Positions 47,576 through 57,167 of a stretch of 64,000 nucleotides of DNA are shown piece after piece; positions within the stretch are counted from its first letter, which is position 1; every line of letters begins with the position of its first letter. Origin of the DNA: Nostoc sp. CHAB 5834 (GTDB taxonomy: Bacteria > Cyanobacteriota > Cyanobacteriia > Cyanobacteriales > Nostocaceae); assembly GCA_020829485.1 (NCBI GenBank), contig JAIVFU010000002.1, forward strand, positions 114,120 through 178,119. The letters are read 5' to 3'. The notes below the pieces were generated by a model. That model saw nothing but the letters and a program-made list of their open reading frames with translations. It did not search any database and was not told where the DNA came from. Made by a program: the position numbers and the translations under genes.

Positions 47576-49357
47576 ATGACTGAAGCAACTGCAACTCGTC
47601 CCAATACCCACTTTCAGGAAACCAGGCCAACGATTCATTACCTGGTGGCAATGTCCCAACCAGAAACCCATCTGTTTGAGGTGACTTTACGCCTTGTTGA
47701 TTACCACTCGCCAATTCTCGATTTAAAACTACCGGTGTGGACACCCGGTTCCTACTTAGTGCGAGAATACGCTAAGAATTTACAGGATTTTGGGGCTTTT
47801 GCAGAGGGTAAGCCTTTACCTTGGCGGAAGATCAGTAAAAATCACTGGCAGGTAGATAAAAAGGATGTTTCAGAATTAACTGTACGTTACCGCGTTTTTG
47901 CGAATGAGCTATCGGTACGGACAAATCACTTAGATGCTACGCACGGTTATTTCAACGGTGCGGCACTATTTTTTAGAATAACGGGCTGGGACAAGCAACC
48001 CATTCGCGTCACTATCGTACCACCACGCCCGGAATGGCAGGTCACTACTGCCTTGCCAACGGTTGGTGAGGAAACAAATATTTTCTTGGCTGGTGATTTT
48101 GATACTCTTGTTGATACTCCCTTTGAGATTGGTCGCCACCAATTGTATAATTTTGAGGTTTTGGGAAAACCCCATGAACTGGCAATCTGGGGGCAAGGAA
48201 ATTTCCAAGCCCAGCAGATGATTGCTGATATTCAAAAAATTATTCAGGTAGAAGCACAGATGTTCGGCGGTTTGCCATATCAACGATACGTGTTTCTACT
48301 ACATTTATTTAGCCAAGCTTTTGGCGGTTTGGAGCATAAAGACTCTTGCTCCTTAATTTACCAGCGTTTTGGATTTCGCGCTCAAGATAAGTACAATCGC
48401 TTTATCCAATTGGTAGCACACGAGTTCTTTCACTTGTGGAATGTCAAGCGAATTCGCCCAAAAGCATTAGAGGTTTTTGATTACGATCAAGAAAATTACA
48501 CGCCATCATTATGGTTTTGTGAGGGTACTACTAGTTACTATGACTTGTTAATTCCTTTGCGGGCAGGAATTTATGATGTTCAATGGTATTTGAATAATTT
48601 GGGCAAAGAAATTACCAGATATGAAATGACACCGGGGCGCAAGGTACAACCCGTTTCTGAGTCGAGTTTTGATGCCTGGATAAAACTCTATCGCCCAGAT
48701 GCCAATAGCGGTAATTCTCAAATCTCTTACTATTTAAAGGGAGAAATGGTATCGTTGTTGCTGGATTTACTGATTCGCTCTACTTACGACAATCAGCGCT
48801 CCCTTGATGACGTGATGCTGAAAATGTGGCAGCAATTTGGGAAAGATGAAATTGGCTATACCCCAAAACAGTTGCAGGAAGTTATAGAATCTGTAGCTGG
48901 AATCGATTTGACTGATTTCTTTAAACGCTACATTGATGGCACTGATGATTTGCCCTTGAATCAGTATTTAGAACCCTTTGGCTTGCAGTTGGTAGCTGAT
49001 CAACAGGAAGAGCCTTACTTGGGTGTGAGAATAAATACAGAGAATGGGCGGGAGATGATTAAGTTTGTGGAAACTGGTTCACCTGCACAAATAGGGGGAA
49101 TTGATGCAGGTGATGAATTACTAGCAATTAATGGGATTAAGGTAACAGCCGGTGGCTTAAGCGATCGCCTGAAAGATTACCAACCAAACGATAAAATTGA
49201 AGTGGCAGTTTTCCACCAAGACGAACTCCGTACTTATTCCATCATCCTCGCCTCACCAAATCCGACTCGGTATCAGGTAAAGCCTGTTGAGTATCCTAAC
49301 TCCACACAACAGCAAAACTTTGCTGGATGGCTTGGGATAGCGATCGCAACTGTTTGA
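47576..49357 (+). CDS. M61 family metallopeptidase with PDZ domain
   Basis: The 593-residue protein has the M61 (glycyl aminopeptidase) layout: an N-terminal beta domain (KLPVWTPGSYLVREYAKN), a zinc-binding HEFFH (H282 to H286) with the typical WNVKRIRPK after it, and a C-terminal PDZ domain (EPYLGVRINTENGREMIKFV, GGIDAGDELLAINGIKV). No signal peptide is seen, so it is likely cytosolic. ATG 47576 is used; an ATT/other codon extension to 47552 adds eight residues. It is convergent with pyk. Confidence 0.93.
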   Translation: MTEATATRPNTHFQETRPTIHYLVAMSQPETHLFEVTLRLVDYHSPILDLKLPVWTPGSYLVREYAKNLQDFGAFAEGKPLPWRKISKNHWQVDKKDVSELTVRYRVFANELSVRTNHLDATHGYFNGAALFFRITGWDKQPIRVTIVPPRPEWQVTTALPTVGEETNIFLAGDFDTLVDTPFEIGRHQLYNFEVLGKPHELAIWGQGNFQAQQMIADIQKIIQVEAQMFGGLPYQRYVFLLHLFSQAFGGLEHKDSCSLIYQRFGFRAQDKYNRFIQLVAHEFFHLWNVKRIRPKALEVFDYDQENYTPSLWFCEGTTSYYDLLIPLRAGIYDVQWYLNNLGKEITRYEMTPGRKVQPVSESSFDAWIKLYRPDANSGNSQISYYLKGEMVSLLLDLLIRSTYDNQRSLDDVMLKMWQQFGKDEIGYTPKQLQEVIESVAGIDLTDFFKRYIDGTDDLPLNQYLEPFGLQLVADQQEEPYLGVRINTENGREMIKFVETGSPAQIGGIDAGDELLAINGIKVTAGGLSDRLKDYQPNDKIEVAVFHQDELRTYSIILASPNPTRYQVKPVEYPNSTQQQNFAGWLGIAIATV

Positions 49358-49448
49358 TAAAGTAATTGGGGAGTGGGGAAAAGGGGCACAAGGGAGAATT
49401 ATTGAACAAGTTTCTTCCTTGTCTCTTCCCATTCCCCATTCCCCACTT
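49358..49448. terminator. Two-way terminator-like repeat between M61 and pyk
   Basis: TTGGGGAGTGGGGAA (about 49367-49381) faces TTCCCCATTCCCCAC (about 49432-49446), an imperfect inverted repeat between convergent genes. Confidence 0.45.
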
Positions 49449-51218
49449 CTAAGCCGTTCTCACCGCCCCTGAGTAAATCAAACCCCGTTGCAGATCCAGG
49501 GTTATAATCGCCCCATCCCGGATCGCTTGGGTTGCGTGCTTCACGCCAACAATCACTGGTACACCAAGACGCAAGCCAATTACGGCTGCGTGACTTGTAA
49601 GACTTTCCTCTTCAGTAATAATCCCGGCAGCTTTCCGAATTGCCTCGACGAAATCGGCACTAGTGCGGGGTGCAACTAATATGTCTCCAGGATTAAAGTT
49701 ACTAACATCCATACCAGTATTAGCCACCCGGGCGCGACCACTGACTGAACCTTGTCCCAGACCAATTCCGTGACCCAGTATTGCTGTTACCACCTCTACC
49801 TTAATTAAATCTGTGGAGCCAGAAATTCCCTGGAGTGTGCCAGCCGTCATTACTACTAAATCTCCCTCAGATAGTAACTTCAGTTCCTGAGCCACGTTGA
49901 TCGCAGCTTGAAATGTCTGACCTGTGGAAGGTAATCCTAGCACCAATAGGGGTTTTACTCCCCATACCATTTGTAGCTGTCGCGCCACATTAACATGGGG
50001 TGTCACTGCCAAAATCGGTGTATGGGGACGAAACTTAGAGACATTGCGAGCTGTTGCCCCCGTTTGCGTTAGGGTCATGATTGCTGCTGCGCCTAGTTGT
50101 TCGGCAATTTGACCCACAGCTTGACTAATAGCATTGGGAATGGAGCGTCGGGCATCTCTCGAAGAACGTAAGTTTAAGTGTTGGGCTTCTTCCTGCTCCA
50201 TGCGCTCGGCAATTCGCGCCATCGTCGCCACTGCTTCTACTGGGAAGTTACCCACAGCAGTTTCATTGGAGAGCATTACCGCGTCCGTGCCGTCTAAAAT
50301 CGCATTTGCCACATCCGATACTTCAGCGCGAGTGGGACGGGGATTGCTCACCATGCTGTCTAACATTTGGGTGGCAGTGATGATGGGAATCCCCAAGCGA
50401 TTTGCTGTAGCAATTAGCCGCTTTTGGAGTACCGGAACATCCTCTGCTGGCAATTCCACCCCTAAGTCGCCTCTGGCAACCATCACCCCATCACACAAAG
50501 CCAGAATCGCCTCCATTTGTTCGATGGCTTCGTGCTTTTCAATTTTGGCAACCACTGGCACTTGCTTACCTGTACTGGAAATTAATTCTTTAATTTCGAT
50601 CATGTCCTGGGGATTGCGGACAAAGGAAAGCGCCACCCAATCGACACCCTGATCTAGACCAAACATCAGATCCTCTCGGTCTTTGTCGGTCATTGCCTTA
50701 ATTGACAGGTAAACGCCGGGAAAGTTTACGCCTTTGTTGTTAGAAAGTTTTCCAGGCACGGTGATCCGACAATGCAAATCACCTTTGTCCCGGTTAATCT
50801 CCTCCACCAGCATTTCTACTCGTCCATCATCGAGGAGGATTTTTGCACCAACTGGGACTTCTTCGGCTAAATAATCGTAGGTAACGCAACTAATTTCTTG
50901 AGTACCTACAACTGGACGATTTGTCAAGGTGAAGCGATCGCCTTTTGCCAAAACTATAGACCCGTTGTCAAATTTCCCCAAGCGAATTTTTGGGCCCTGC
51001 AAGTCTTGAAGTATAGCCACTGGCTGATTTAATTCAAAAGCGGTTTGCCGAATTAAGCGAATACTACGCTGATGATCGGCATGAGTTCCGTGGGAGAAGT
51101 TTAGCCGCAGCGTTGTGGCTCCCGCTTCAATAATTGCCTTGAGCATTTCAGGACTGCTAGTGGCGGGGCCAATAGTAGCGACAATTTTTGTCCGGCGCAG
51201 AGAATCTCTTAATTGCAT
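49449..51218 (-). CDS. pyk: Pyruvate kinase with C-terminal PEP-utilising domain
   Basis: The 589-residue enzyme converts phosphoenolpyruvate and ADP to pyruvate and ATP. The start TKIVATIGPATSSPEML, the catalytic VAKIEKHEAIEQ and the ARGDLGVELPAEDV block are all present. After the C-terminal allosteric domain, residues about 490-589 form an extra PEP-utiliser-like domain (GDILVAPRTSADF, EESLTSHAAVIG with the phospho-His-like His), as found in Bacillus and many cyanobacterial pyruvate kinases. Length agrees with that subtype. Confidence 0.97.
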   Translation of the reverse strand: MQLRDSLRRTKIVATIGPATSSPEMLKAIIEAGATTLRLNFSHGTHADHQRSIRLIRQTAFELNQPVAILQDLQGPKIRLGKFDNGSIVLAKGDRFTLTNRPVVGTQEISCVTYDYLAEEVPVGAKILLDDGRVEMLVEEINRDKGDLHCRITVPGKLSNNKGVNFPGVYLSIKAMTDKDREDLMFGLDQGVDWVALSFVRNPQDMIEIKELISSTGKQVPVVAKIEKHEAIEQMEAILALCDGVMVARGDLGVELPAEDVPVLQKRLIATANRLGIPIITATQMLDSMVSNPRPTRAEVSDVANAILDGTDAVMLSNETAVGNFPVEAVATMARIAERMEQEEAQHLNLRSSRDARRSIPNAISQAVGQIAEQLGAAAIMTLTQTGATARNVSKFRPHTPILAVTPHVNVARQLQMVWGVKPLLVLGLPSTGQTFQAAINVAQELKLLSEGDLVVMTAGTLQGISGSTDLIKVEVVTAILGHGIGLGQGSVSGRARVANTGMDVSNFNPGDILVAPRTSADFVEAIRKAAGIITEEESLTSHAAVIGLRLGVPVIVGVKHATQAIRDGAIITLDLQRGLIYSGAVRTA

Positions 51219-51588
51219 AGGGGCTGAAGTTAGGGAGCTATCTGGGAAGTCATCGTAACTTAAATGGCATCTCCTTTTCAGTCACTGCTATATCAATAGA
51301 TATAAGCAGTCAGAGAGGGTTTATGGGAGAGTGGGTGCTGTGGGATAGACTAGATATAGTACATCAATCTTGTATCCATCCTCCCAATGAAGGTGTTTAT
51401 CCCATAAACTTCTTGCCAATTGTCATACCCCACTGATCAGTAAAGATTAGGCTTTGTCTGGAATCATAGCGTTATTCATCTACTGATATGCAAAGCTCTG
51501 GATAAATATTGCTATACAAAAGTTTACATAATTTTATTATTTCCTAATATTTATCGTATATTCGTAATGTTTGATTAAGAAGGAGTCA
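51219..51588. other. Divergent spacer between pyk and crtR
   Basis: A GTTTATGGGA / TCCCATAAAC inverted repeat (51319-51328 and about 51399-51408) and a short ATATCAATAGATAT palindrome lie in the pyk leader side. No gene is visible. The rest is AT-rich promoter-like DNA before crtR. Confidence 0.45.
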
Positions 51589-52488
51589 ATGGTAGAAATG
51601 ATCGCATCGGAGGCACAAAAGCCACTGACAATCCCGCCAAAGGAATTTTTAGCGCCTCCTGGTGATTTCAATCCCACGCTATTGCTTTTTTTGGTAGCTG
51701 TAGCAATGCTGGTGTTATCTAACTTTGGTTACTGGCTTTGGGAATGGCCGCATTGGCTGTGCTTTAGCGTTAACACTATTGCTTTGCATTGTGCTGGGAC
51801 GGTTATTCATGATGCTTGTCACCAATCCGCTCATCGCAACCGGGTAATGAATGCAATGTTAGGGCATGGCAGTGCGTTGATGCTAGCTTTTGCTTTTCCA
51901 GTGTTTACGCGGGTGCATTTACAGCATCATGGACATGTTAATCATCCCGAAGACGACCCAGATCATTATGTCTCTACGGGTGGCCCCCTATGGCTGATTG
52001 CGGTGAGGTTTTTGTACCATGAGGTGTTTTTCTTTCAACGGCGACTGTGGCGGAAATATGAGCTATTGGAATGGTTCGTCAGCCGCTTAATTGTTGGTGT
52101 AATTGTTTACATTTCAGTGCAATACCACTTTCTGGGTTACATTCTGAATTTTTGGTTTATACCAGCTTTTGTGGTAGGGATAGCACTGGGATTATTTTTT
52201 GACTATTTGCCCCATCGTCCTTTTGCAGAGCGCGATCGCTGGAAAAATGCTCGCGTCTACCCGAACCAAGTTCTCAATATTCTGATTATGGGACAGAATT
52301 ACCACTTAATTCATCATTTGTGGCCTTCGATTCCTTGGTATAATTATCAGCCTGCATACTATGTGATGAAGCCCCTGTTAGATGAAAAAGGATGTTATCA
52401 AACTTCAGGATTGTTGCAGAAAAAGGACTTTTTTGAGTTTGTTTATGACATCTTTTTAGGAATTCGGTTTCATCATCAAAAAGAATAG
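51589..52488 (+). CDS. crtR: Beta-carotene hydroxylase CrtR
   Basis: The 299-residue membrane di-iron enzyme hydroxylates carotene rings to zeaxanthin-type products. The desaturase-type His clusters are HDACHQSAH, HLQHHGHVNH and HLIHHLW, and the membrane helices between them are in the usual places. The start MVEMIASEAQKPLTIPPKEFLAPPGDFNP fits cyanobacterial CrtR. ATG 51589 follows AAGGAG by three bases; ATG 51598 is an equally possible start. Unlike crtH in this window it is intact. Confidence 0.95.
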   Translation: MVEMIASEAQKPLTIPPKEFLAPPGDFNPTLLLFLVAVAMLVLSNFGYWLWEWPHWLCFSVNTIALHCAGTVIHDACHQSAHRNRVMNAMLGHGSALMLAFAFPVFTRVHLQHHGHVNHPEDDPDHYVSTGGPLWLIAVRFLYHEVFFFQRRLWRKYELLEWFVSRLIVGVIVYISVQYHFLGYILNFWFIPAFVVGIALGLFFDYLPHRPFAERDRWKNARVYPNQVLNILIMGQNYHLIHHLWPSIPWYNYQPAYYVMKPLLDEKGCYQTSGLLQKKDFFEFVYDIFLGIRFHHQKE

Positions 52489-52846
52489 AGTTATTGTATA
52501 CAGCAATCGCTCACTAATGGCTAGCACTTGGAAATTGATAAAAGTACATCATGATCAAGTCTAGCCTTCCCAGTGAACTGAGTGCGATCGCTAGACAGTT
52601 CCAGATTTTTGAATGTGTTTGATGAATTCATTCAAACAGAACATCCTAAAGAACTCCAACCGAATACAACGAATAATTTGATAATGGTTTCAGGAACCCA
52701 AGATTAAAAGAAGCTTGAAATGGATGCTTTAGTGGAAGAACTCTACACCTGGAGCGATCATTGCTAGGATACTGCCAACGCTGGGTATTAATGGAAGTAA
52801 ATCAGGTAGGCGATTACTAGATGCCACTAGAACAACGACCGCAACT
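52489..52846. pseudogene. Degenerate coding remnant, uncertain
   Basis: Short coding-like fragments appear in different frames on the plus strand, such as MDALVEELYTWSDHC (52720), GYCQRWVLMEVNQVGD (about 52760) and MPLEQRPQLQPVASFADIV (52821), separated by stops. They could be the ruins of one gene, or chance. There is no intact frame and I do not recognise the family. Confidence 0.25.
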
Positions 52847-53116
52847 TCAGCCTGTTGCAAGTTTTGCTGATATCGTAAGTTTAGATAAATCAATATTAAT
52901 CTCCTGTTCCCAACTGATATTAACTAAATCACCTGGATTCCCTTGAATAGCATCAGATTTCAATGTTAAGTTTTTAAGCTTATCTTTTTTTTCTATAGGA
53001 ACAATTTTTAATAACTTACCATTTTTGTTAATTTCTAGTGGAATACCTGTTTCTAGCACCTCATCTAGTAGACGCTCAATATTATTACTTAATTCTGTTA
53101 GTGTAACCTTTTTCAT
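52847..53116 (-). CDS. Phd/YefM-like antitoxin without an adjacent toxin
   Basis: The 89-residue protein from ATG 53116 (MKKVTLTELSNNIERLLDEVLETGIPLEI) resembles prevent-host-death antitoxins: a short strand-helix DNA-binding N-terminus with a characteristic NGK-x-LKIVP turn, followed by an extended C-terminus. In complete systems a PIN or RelE-type toxin gene lies directly downstream. Here the downstream DNA (52489-52846) has only broken frames. An extension to 53167 adds 17 residues with no ribosome site. Confidence 0.65.
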   Translation of the reverse strand: MKKVTLTELSNNIERLLDEVLETGIPLEINKNGKLLKIVPIEKKDKLKNLTLKSDAIQGNPGDLVNISWEQEINIDLSKLTISAKLATG

Positions 53117-53167
53117 TGCTTTTCTTAAAGATTTACATTCACATTGTTTGATGAGCTTAGATATCAT

Positions 53168-53549
53168 AGCAAAAAGTTTTCCCTTACCCTAAAGATTGTT
53201 ATGGAATGTAGCAACAATGCCTCAAATTCTCTAGTTCTGTGGATGTTTGCGATCCTCTCCGAAGGGGCGAAGCCCCTCGCCATCTTGCCACGGTGTATTA
53301 TAAAAACCTTTGCGATCGCCTCATCGTTGTTCTAGGCTACAGGAAGCGAGCTACGCTGCGATCGCAGTAATTGATTTCTAGCTAAAAAGCTAATTAATGC
53401 CATCGCAGAAAGTGCGATCGCTTACATTGGGTAACTGTAAATAACCAGGTAACTTAGCACAACTGTATCCAATTAAATCCTCTAGGTTATTTAAGTAAGC
53501 CCAGAGTTTTACAGTCTTGTCATAACTAGCAGAAGGGATAGTCTATTTT
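53168..53549. other. Spacer with HIP1 sites and a hairpin
   Basis: The region carries several GCGATCGC-type sites and GGGGCGAAGCCCC (53266-53278), a 5-bp-stem hairpin. No gene is seen. Confidence 0.5.
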
Positions 53550-54125
53550 TTAACCAACATTACCCGCAGACAACACTTGTTCAACTGTAAGTGCAATTTC
53601 CGGGAAAGTTGCAGACACAATTTGCTGGCTCCCGCTAAACTCTTTTTCCTCGTACAATCCTTCTGACAACAATAAAATCGTGATTTTTGACTCTATTGGA
53701 TCTACAATCCAATATTCAAGAATCTCTAACGCTGCATATTCAGAACGTTTATATCGATAATCGCGTTTTATTGAATCAGGACTGACAACTTCTACTACTA
53801 ATATCGGCGCAGACTGACAAACAGCAGACTCATCAAGAAATTCCATTACCTGTTCAGCTGTGACAACATAAACATCAGGCAATCTTGACTTCCGCCATCC
53901 CGTTCTTACCCCCGCTTCTCTAAAACATAGCCAAGGTAAACTCAAGCGATTGATTTCTGCCTTAAAGTTATCCTGAATAAAGTCAGAAATTAGTAAATGT
54001 CTAAAAGTTGGTGGATTCATGCGTTCTAGTTTCCCATCCACCAGTTCATAACGGCTATCAGTACCATCGTTATAAGTGAGATATTCTTCAAAAGAGTATA
54101 GACGCTCTGTAGTTGTCTGTGTCAT
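53550..54125 (-). CDS. Uma2 family endonuclease (DUF820)
   Basis: This 191-residue PD-(D/E)XK-fold protein has the Uma2 signature: RLYSFEEYLTYNDGTDSRYELVDGKLERM at the start, then SRLPDVYVV and ILVVEVVSPDSIKRDYRYKRSEYAALEILEYWIVDP in outline, carrying the acidic and Lys residues of the nuclease core. Cyanobacteria hold many copies, often near repeats, and their roles are mostly unknown. The protein is full length. Confidence 0.92.
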   Translation of the reverse strand: MTQTTTERLYSFEEYLTYNDGTDSRYELVDGKLERMNPPTFRHLLISDFIQDNFKAEINRLSLPWLCFREAGVRTGWRKSRLPDVYVVTAEQVMEFLDESAVCQSAPILVVEVVSPDSIKRDYRYKRSEYAALEILEYWIVDPIESKITILLLSEGLYEEKEFSGSQQIVSATFPEIALTVEQVLSAGNVG

Positions 54126-54240
54126 CGCGCAACTTTTAAATAAAGGTTTTTTTTACGATCGCCTACACATAGCTTCAAAGTGCATCAGGTTCTGAGTCTA
54201 AACCAAACCACTTCAATTCTGCCGACATCCAAGGAGATTG

Positions 54241-54792
54241 TTACATTTTTGCATTGGGTTTGACTGCAATTGTCCAATACTGAAATGTTTCACTTCCAAT
54301 CTGCTTACTATTCTCCTGGTAGATTTGCTGCAAGCATTCATAAAATGCTTGGGCTTCATTCTCCAATCCAAATGTTATTAAGCACTTTAATATACGGGTG
54401 ATCCGAAGATAATTGTGGTTAGATATACAGACCCATTCCGCTTTACGATTCGGATAGTCTTCTGACTGGCTGACAATTATTTTTTCGTCATTACTCTGGT
54501 GGCGTTGCAACCCATAAAATTTAAGCATGACTGTGAAGGAACGCAGCAAATTTTGATGTAGGTGTGGGTTGCTTTGAAATGCTTGAATTACTTTCTCATC
54601 AACAATGGGTGCATCACGATTGAATGCACTTCGTTCAGGTAAAGGGAACAACCACTGAATGTAATCATGAACACACTCCAATTCTTCAAAATCCCAAGTC
54701 CACATCTCTTGAATTGTGCGACCTTCTGAATCGCGTTGCTCCCCTAAGTAGAATGGAACAAGCATTGCACTGAGTTGTTTTTGATGATTCAT
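54241..54792 (-). CDS. OGFr-domain protein (opioid growth factor receptor-related)
   Basis: The 183-residue protein contains the pattern WTWDFEELECVHDYIQWLFPLPERSAFN (residues about 31-58), followed by AP-x-VDEKVIQAFQ. This is the conserved core of OGFr_N: W, an acidic stretch, HDYIQWLFPL, and a Ser/Asn. The domain was named for an animal nuclear protein, but prokaryotic members exist, with no established function. The rest (LLRSFTVMLKFYGLQ) continues helical as in the family. It stands alone, upstream of a MITE. Domain assignment is by motif memory. Confidence 0.75.
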   Translation of the reverse strand: MNHQKQLSAMLVPFYLGEQRDSEGRTIQEMWTWDFEELECVHDYIQWLFPLPERSAFNRDAPIVDEKVIQAFQSNPHLHQNLLRSFTVMLKFYGLQRHQSNDEKIIVSQSEDYPNRKAEWVCISNHNYLRITRILKCLITFGLENEAQAFYECLQQIYQENSKQIGSETFQYWTIAVKPNAKM

Positions 54793-54852
54793 TGCAAACT
54801 CCCTTCACAACTCAACATCTTGATTTTGGGCGCGATCGCCTCACCAATAGAC

Positions 54853-55030
54853 TAGGACTTACGCACTGTACAAAATAACTATCTTGTGCATTAACGAAAA
54901 TACGTTGTTTCAGGCTTTTCTCAATCACCGTTGATTGGGTGCGATCGCCAAAATCTCATTGAAAAACCTAGCTATAAACCTTGAAAACTATACCTGTTAT
55001 TTTGGCTTTTCTGTCAATGCGTAAGTCCTA
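54853..55030. mobile_element. 178-bp MITE with TAGGACTTACGCA ends and a 5-bp target duplication
   Basis: TAGGACTTACGCA (54853-54865) is exactly inverted at 55018-55030. TAGAC occurs directly outside both ends (54848-54852 and 55031-55035). The interior carries a HIP1 site and no gene. Its ends match the 93-bp element at 11572-11664, but the interior differs, so one transposase may move both. Confidence 0.85.
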
Positions 55031-55151
55031 TAGACCTCAAATCACTACGGCAAACCTACTAATATTCTCCCATCAGCAGCAGGTTGAGCAGCCGCGCCAG
55101 CACACAATTATATTTTTATGCTGTTTGTTAAATATATTTTATTTAAGTAAT

Positions 55152-55571
55152 TTACACTTTTGACTTCACTACTGGCTGTGATGTTTGTAAAGACTGGGGC
55201 AAACTCCAGTCAGGACGCAAGCTAGCGGCGTTGCGTAAATAAATATGATGAATTGAGGCGGAGGCTGGCAGATAAGCGTGGATTAAGAACCGAATACAGC
55301 GCTGTAAGCTGCCTTCAACGTGCATTTGCTGCACATCCAACATGGCCACATTATCCCAACCAGGACGCGATCTAGCGATCGCAGCCGGAAAAATCGCATC
55401 CAAATCGCGTGTCACTGAGAAAGTCACACTAATCATGTCACTTGGCTGGAATTGATTTCGGTTTTCCAGTTCATCTAGAAGTTCTGTCACTACCTCTCGC
55501 ATTGCCTCAACGGTATTTTCTGAAACGGTTGTTGCTCCACGAATCGCCCGCATTTGCCACTCCACGCCCAA
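55152..55571 (-). CDS. aroH: Chorismate mutase, AroH class
   Basis: A 139-residue trimeric AroH-type enzyme rearranging chorismate to prephenate for phenylalanine and tyrosine synthesis. MRAIRGATTVSENT with the active-site Arg, then VTFSVTRDLDAIFPAAIARSRPGWDNVAMLD and CIRFLIHAYLP carry the conserved active-site residues. The last 20 residues are a variable tail. It lies 142 bases after sppA on the same strand; cotranscription is possible. Confidence 0.95.
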   Translation of the reverse strand: MGVEWQMRAIRGATTVSENTVEAMREVVTELLDELENRNQFQPSDMISVTFSVTRDLDAIFPAAIARSRPGWDNVAMLDVQQMHVEGSLQRCIRFLIHAYLPASASIHHIYLRNAASLRPDWSLPQSLQTSQPVVKSKV

Positions 55572-55712
55572 ATCCTCCTTAAAACAAAAAAGTTAGGGGT
55601 TAGGAGTTAAGAGTAAGAAATTGAGAGTTTTAACTCCTAACTCCTCACTCATAAACGCCAGTTGCTCCACTTTGGGAAACCCCAAGACTGCACTGGCTCC
55701 TCCTAACTCATA

Positions 55713-56534
55713 TTAGGGTCGATATAACCACAACGGTAAACCACTAGTAGACATTTCAAATTCGAGCCAATCAATTCCAGATCGAATTCCTGATGAAACT
55801 TGACGACTTCCTGGTAGAAGGCGATTCAATAAAGGTTTACGTTCTTCTAGGGTATAGCAGAGAGTTTTTTCTGGATCAAGTCCCACTAGTTCTGCTGTCC
55901 ACCGACGGGCATCTTCTTCTGTGCCCAGGCGATCTACAACACCCAATTCTAAGGCTTGCTGTCCAGTAAAAATCCGGCCATCGGCGAAACTTTTCACAGC
56001 TTCTACTGTTAAAGAACGGCCATCAGCTACCGTTTGCACAAATTGCTGATAACTTGTGTCAATCAACTCTTGCAGGATGTTTTCTTCTGGTTGAGTCAGT
56101 TCCCGATCAAAAGACAATATGTCTTTGTAAGGGCCAGACTTAATTACCTTGAAGGAAACACCAATTTTTTCTAGCAAGCGTTCCAAGTTATTCCCACGTA
56201 AAATCACACCAATACTACCCGTAATCGTACCTGGGTTGGCGACGATGTGTTCGGCTCCCATACCGATGTAGACTCCTCCAGAAGCCGAGATATTGCCAAA
56301 GCTAGCGACGATTTTAATTTTTTCGCGCAGACGCTTCAGGGCGCTGTAGATTTCTTGGGAATCTCCAACTGTACCGCCAGGGCTATCGATACGTAGCAAT
56401 AATGCCGGAAACTTTTTTTCTTCTACAGTTTTCAGGGCTTCTAGGACGCGTTTGCGAGTAGCACCCGCGATCGCACCAGTAATTTCAATCCGCGCAATTT
56501 GTTTTCTAAACTTGGGCTTAAACGGCCAAATCAT
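55713..56534 (-). CDS. sppA: Signal peptide peptidase SppA, short form
   Basis: The 273-residue protein is the single-domain (36K) SppA type, a membrane-associated serine protease that cleaves leftover signal peptides. The Ser-Lys dyad is Ser85 in ISASGGVYIG and Lys137 in GPYKDI, both intact. It includes LLLRIDSPGGTVGDSQEIY and the ELGVVDRLGTEEDA region. Unlike many SppA proteins the N-terminus has only a weak hydrophobic stretch, so a classic membrane anchor is not obvious. The gene stands upstream of aroH. Confidence 0.95.
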   Translation of the reverse strand: MIWPFKPKFRKQIARIEITGAIAGATRKRVLEALKTVEEKKFPALLLRIDSPGGTVGDSQEIYSALKRLREKIKIVASFGNISASGGVYIGMGAEHIVANPGTITGSIGVILRGNNLERLLEKIGVSFKVIKSGPYKDILSFDRELTQPEENILQELIDTSYQQFVQTVADGRSLTVEAVKSFADGRIFTGQQALELGVVDRLGTEEDARRWTAELVGLDPEKTLCYTLEERKPLLNRLLPGSRQVSSGIRSGIDWLEFEMSTSGLPLWLYRP

Positions 56535-56853
56535 GAGCTGTCAACATACCTCGTAATAAACTTAATATAAGATGCCCAACGGTCAGACGACCTCTTTTGC
56601 TCTGTTAAGAAACATGAGCAGGCGTTGTGAGCATCAGTATTTTAAGGAAATTTTTATATTTTGTAGTGAGTTTTATTTGATATTCTCGATAAAGATCGCA
56701 GCTAACGCAAAATGCCAAACTCTAGTTTAGCGTCCAGCATGATGATTTAGCACAGACTATTTTAGCTGTTTTGCGACAAATAAAATCCTACAACCCCTGG
56801 TATTCTTGCTTTTTAACTTTTTAAGGATTGTTTTACTAGGGTCGCGCACCTGT

Positions 56854-56978
56854 ACTAGTTGTCTATCAAGCTAGTGCAAGATAGTTTGTAGTAAGCACTT
56901 TAGTGCTTAGAAAATAAGGACTTTAGTCCTTACTACGAACTTACTTAACCATCAATTTAAACTTGACAGACTACTAGT
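56854..56978. repeat. 125-bp element with 17-bp inverted ends and nested hairpins
   Basis: ACTAGTTGTCTATCAAG (56854-56870) is inverted at 56962-56978 with 15 of 17 matching. Inside, GTAGTAAGCACTTTAGTGCTTA and AAGGACTTTAGTCCTTACTAC form two smaller stems joined by an outer GTAGTAAG/CTTACTAC pairing. No coding frame is present. Confidence 0.72.
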
Positions 56979-57167
56979 TGTCAGTAATTAATAACTAATG
57001 AATAATAAATATTTAATCAATAACTCGGTCACTCAATTTAATTAATAAAATTAATTGAGCAACACTAATCCCTATTTAGCTTAAAACCAGTAGTAATTTC
57101 AGTTTTGGGAATATCACTTTTCCCTATTTCAAATAGCCCATGAGCGCCTGACGAAGCTAAACTGTTA

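Noticed and set aside
50134..50652. Open frame antisense to pyruvate kinase
   Set aside because: Shadow of the conserved pyk catalytic region.
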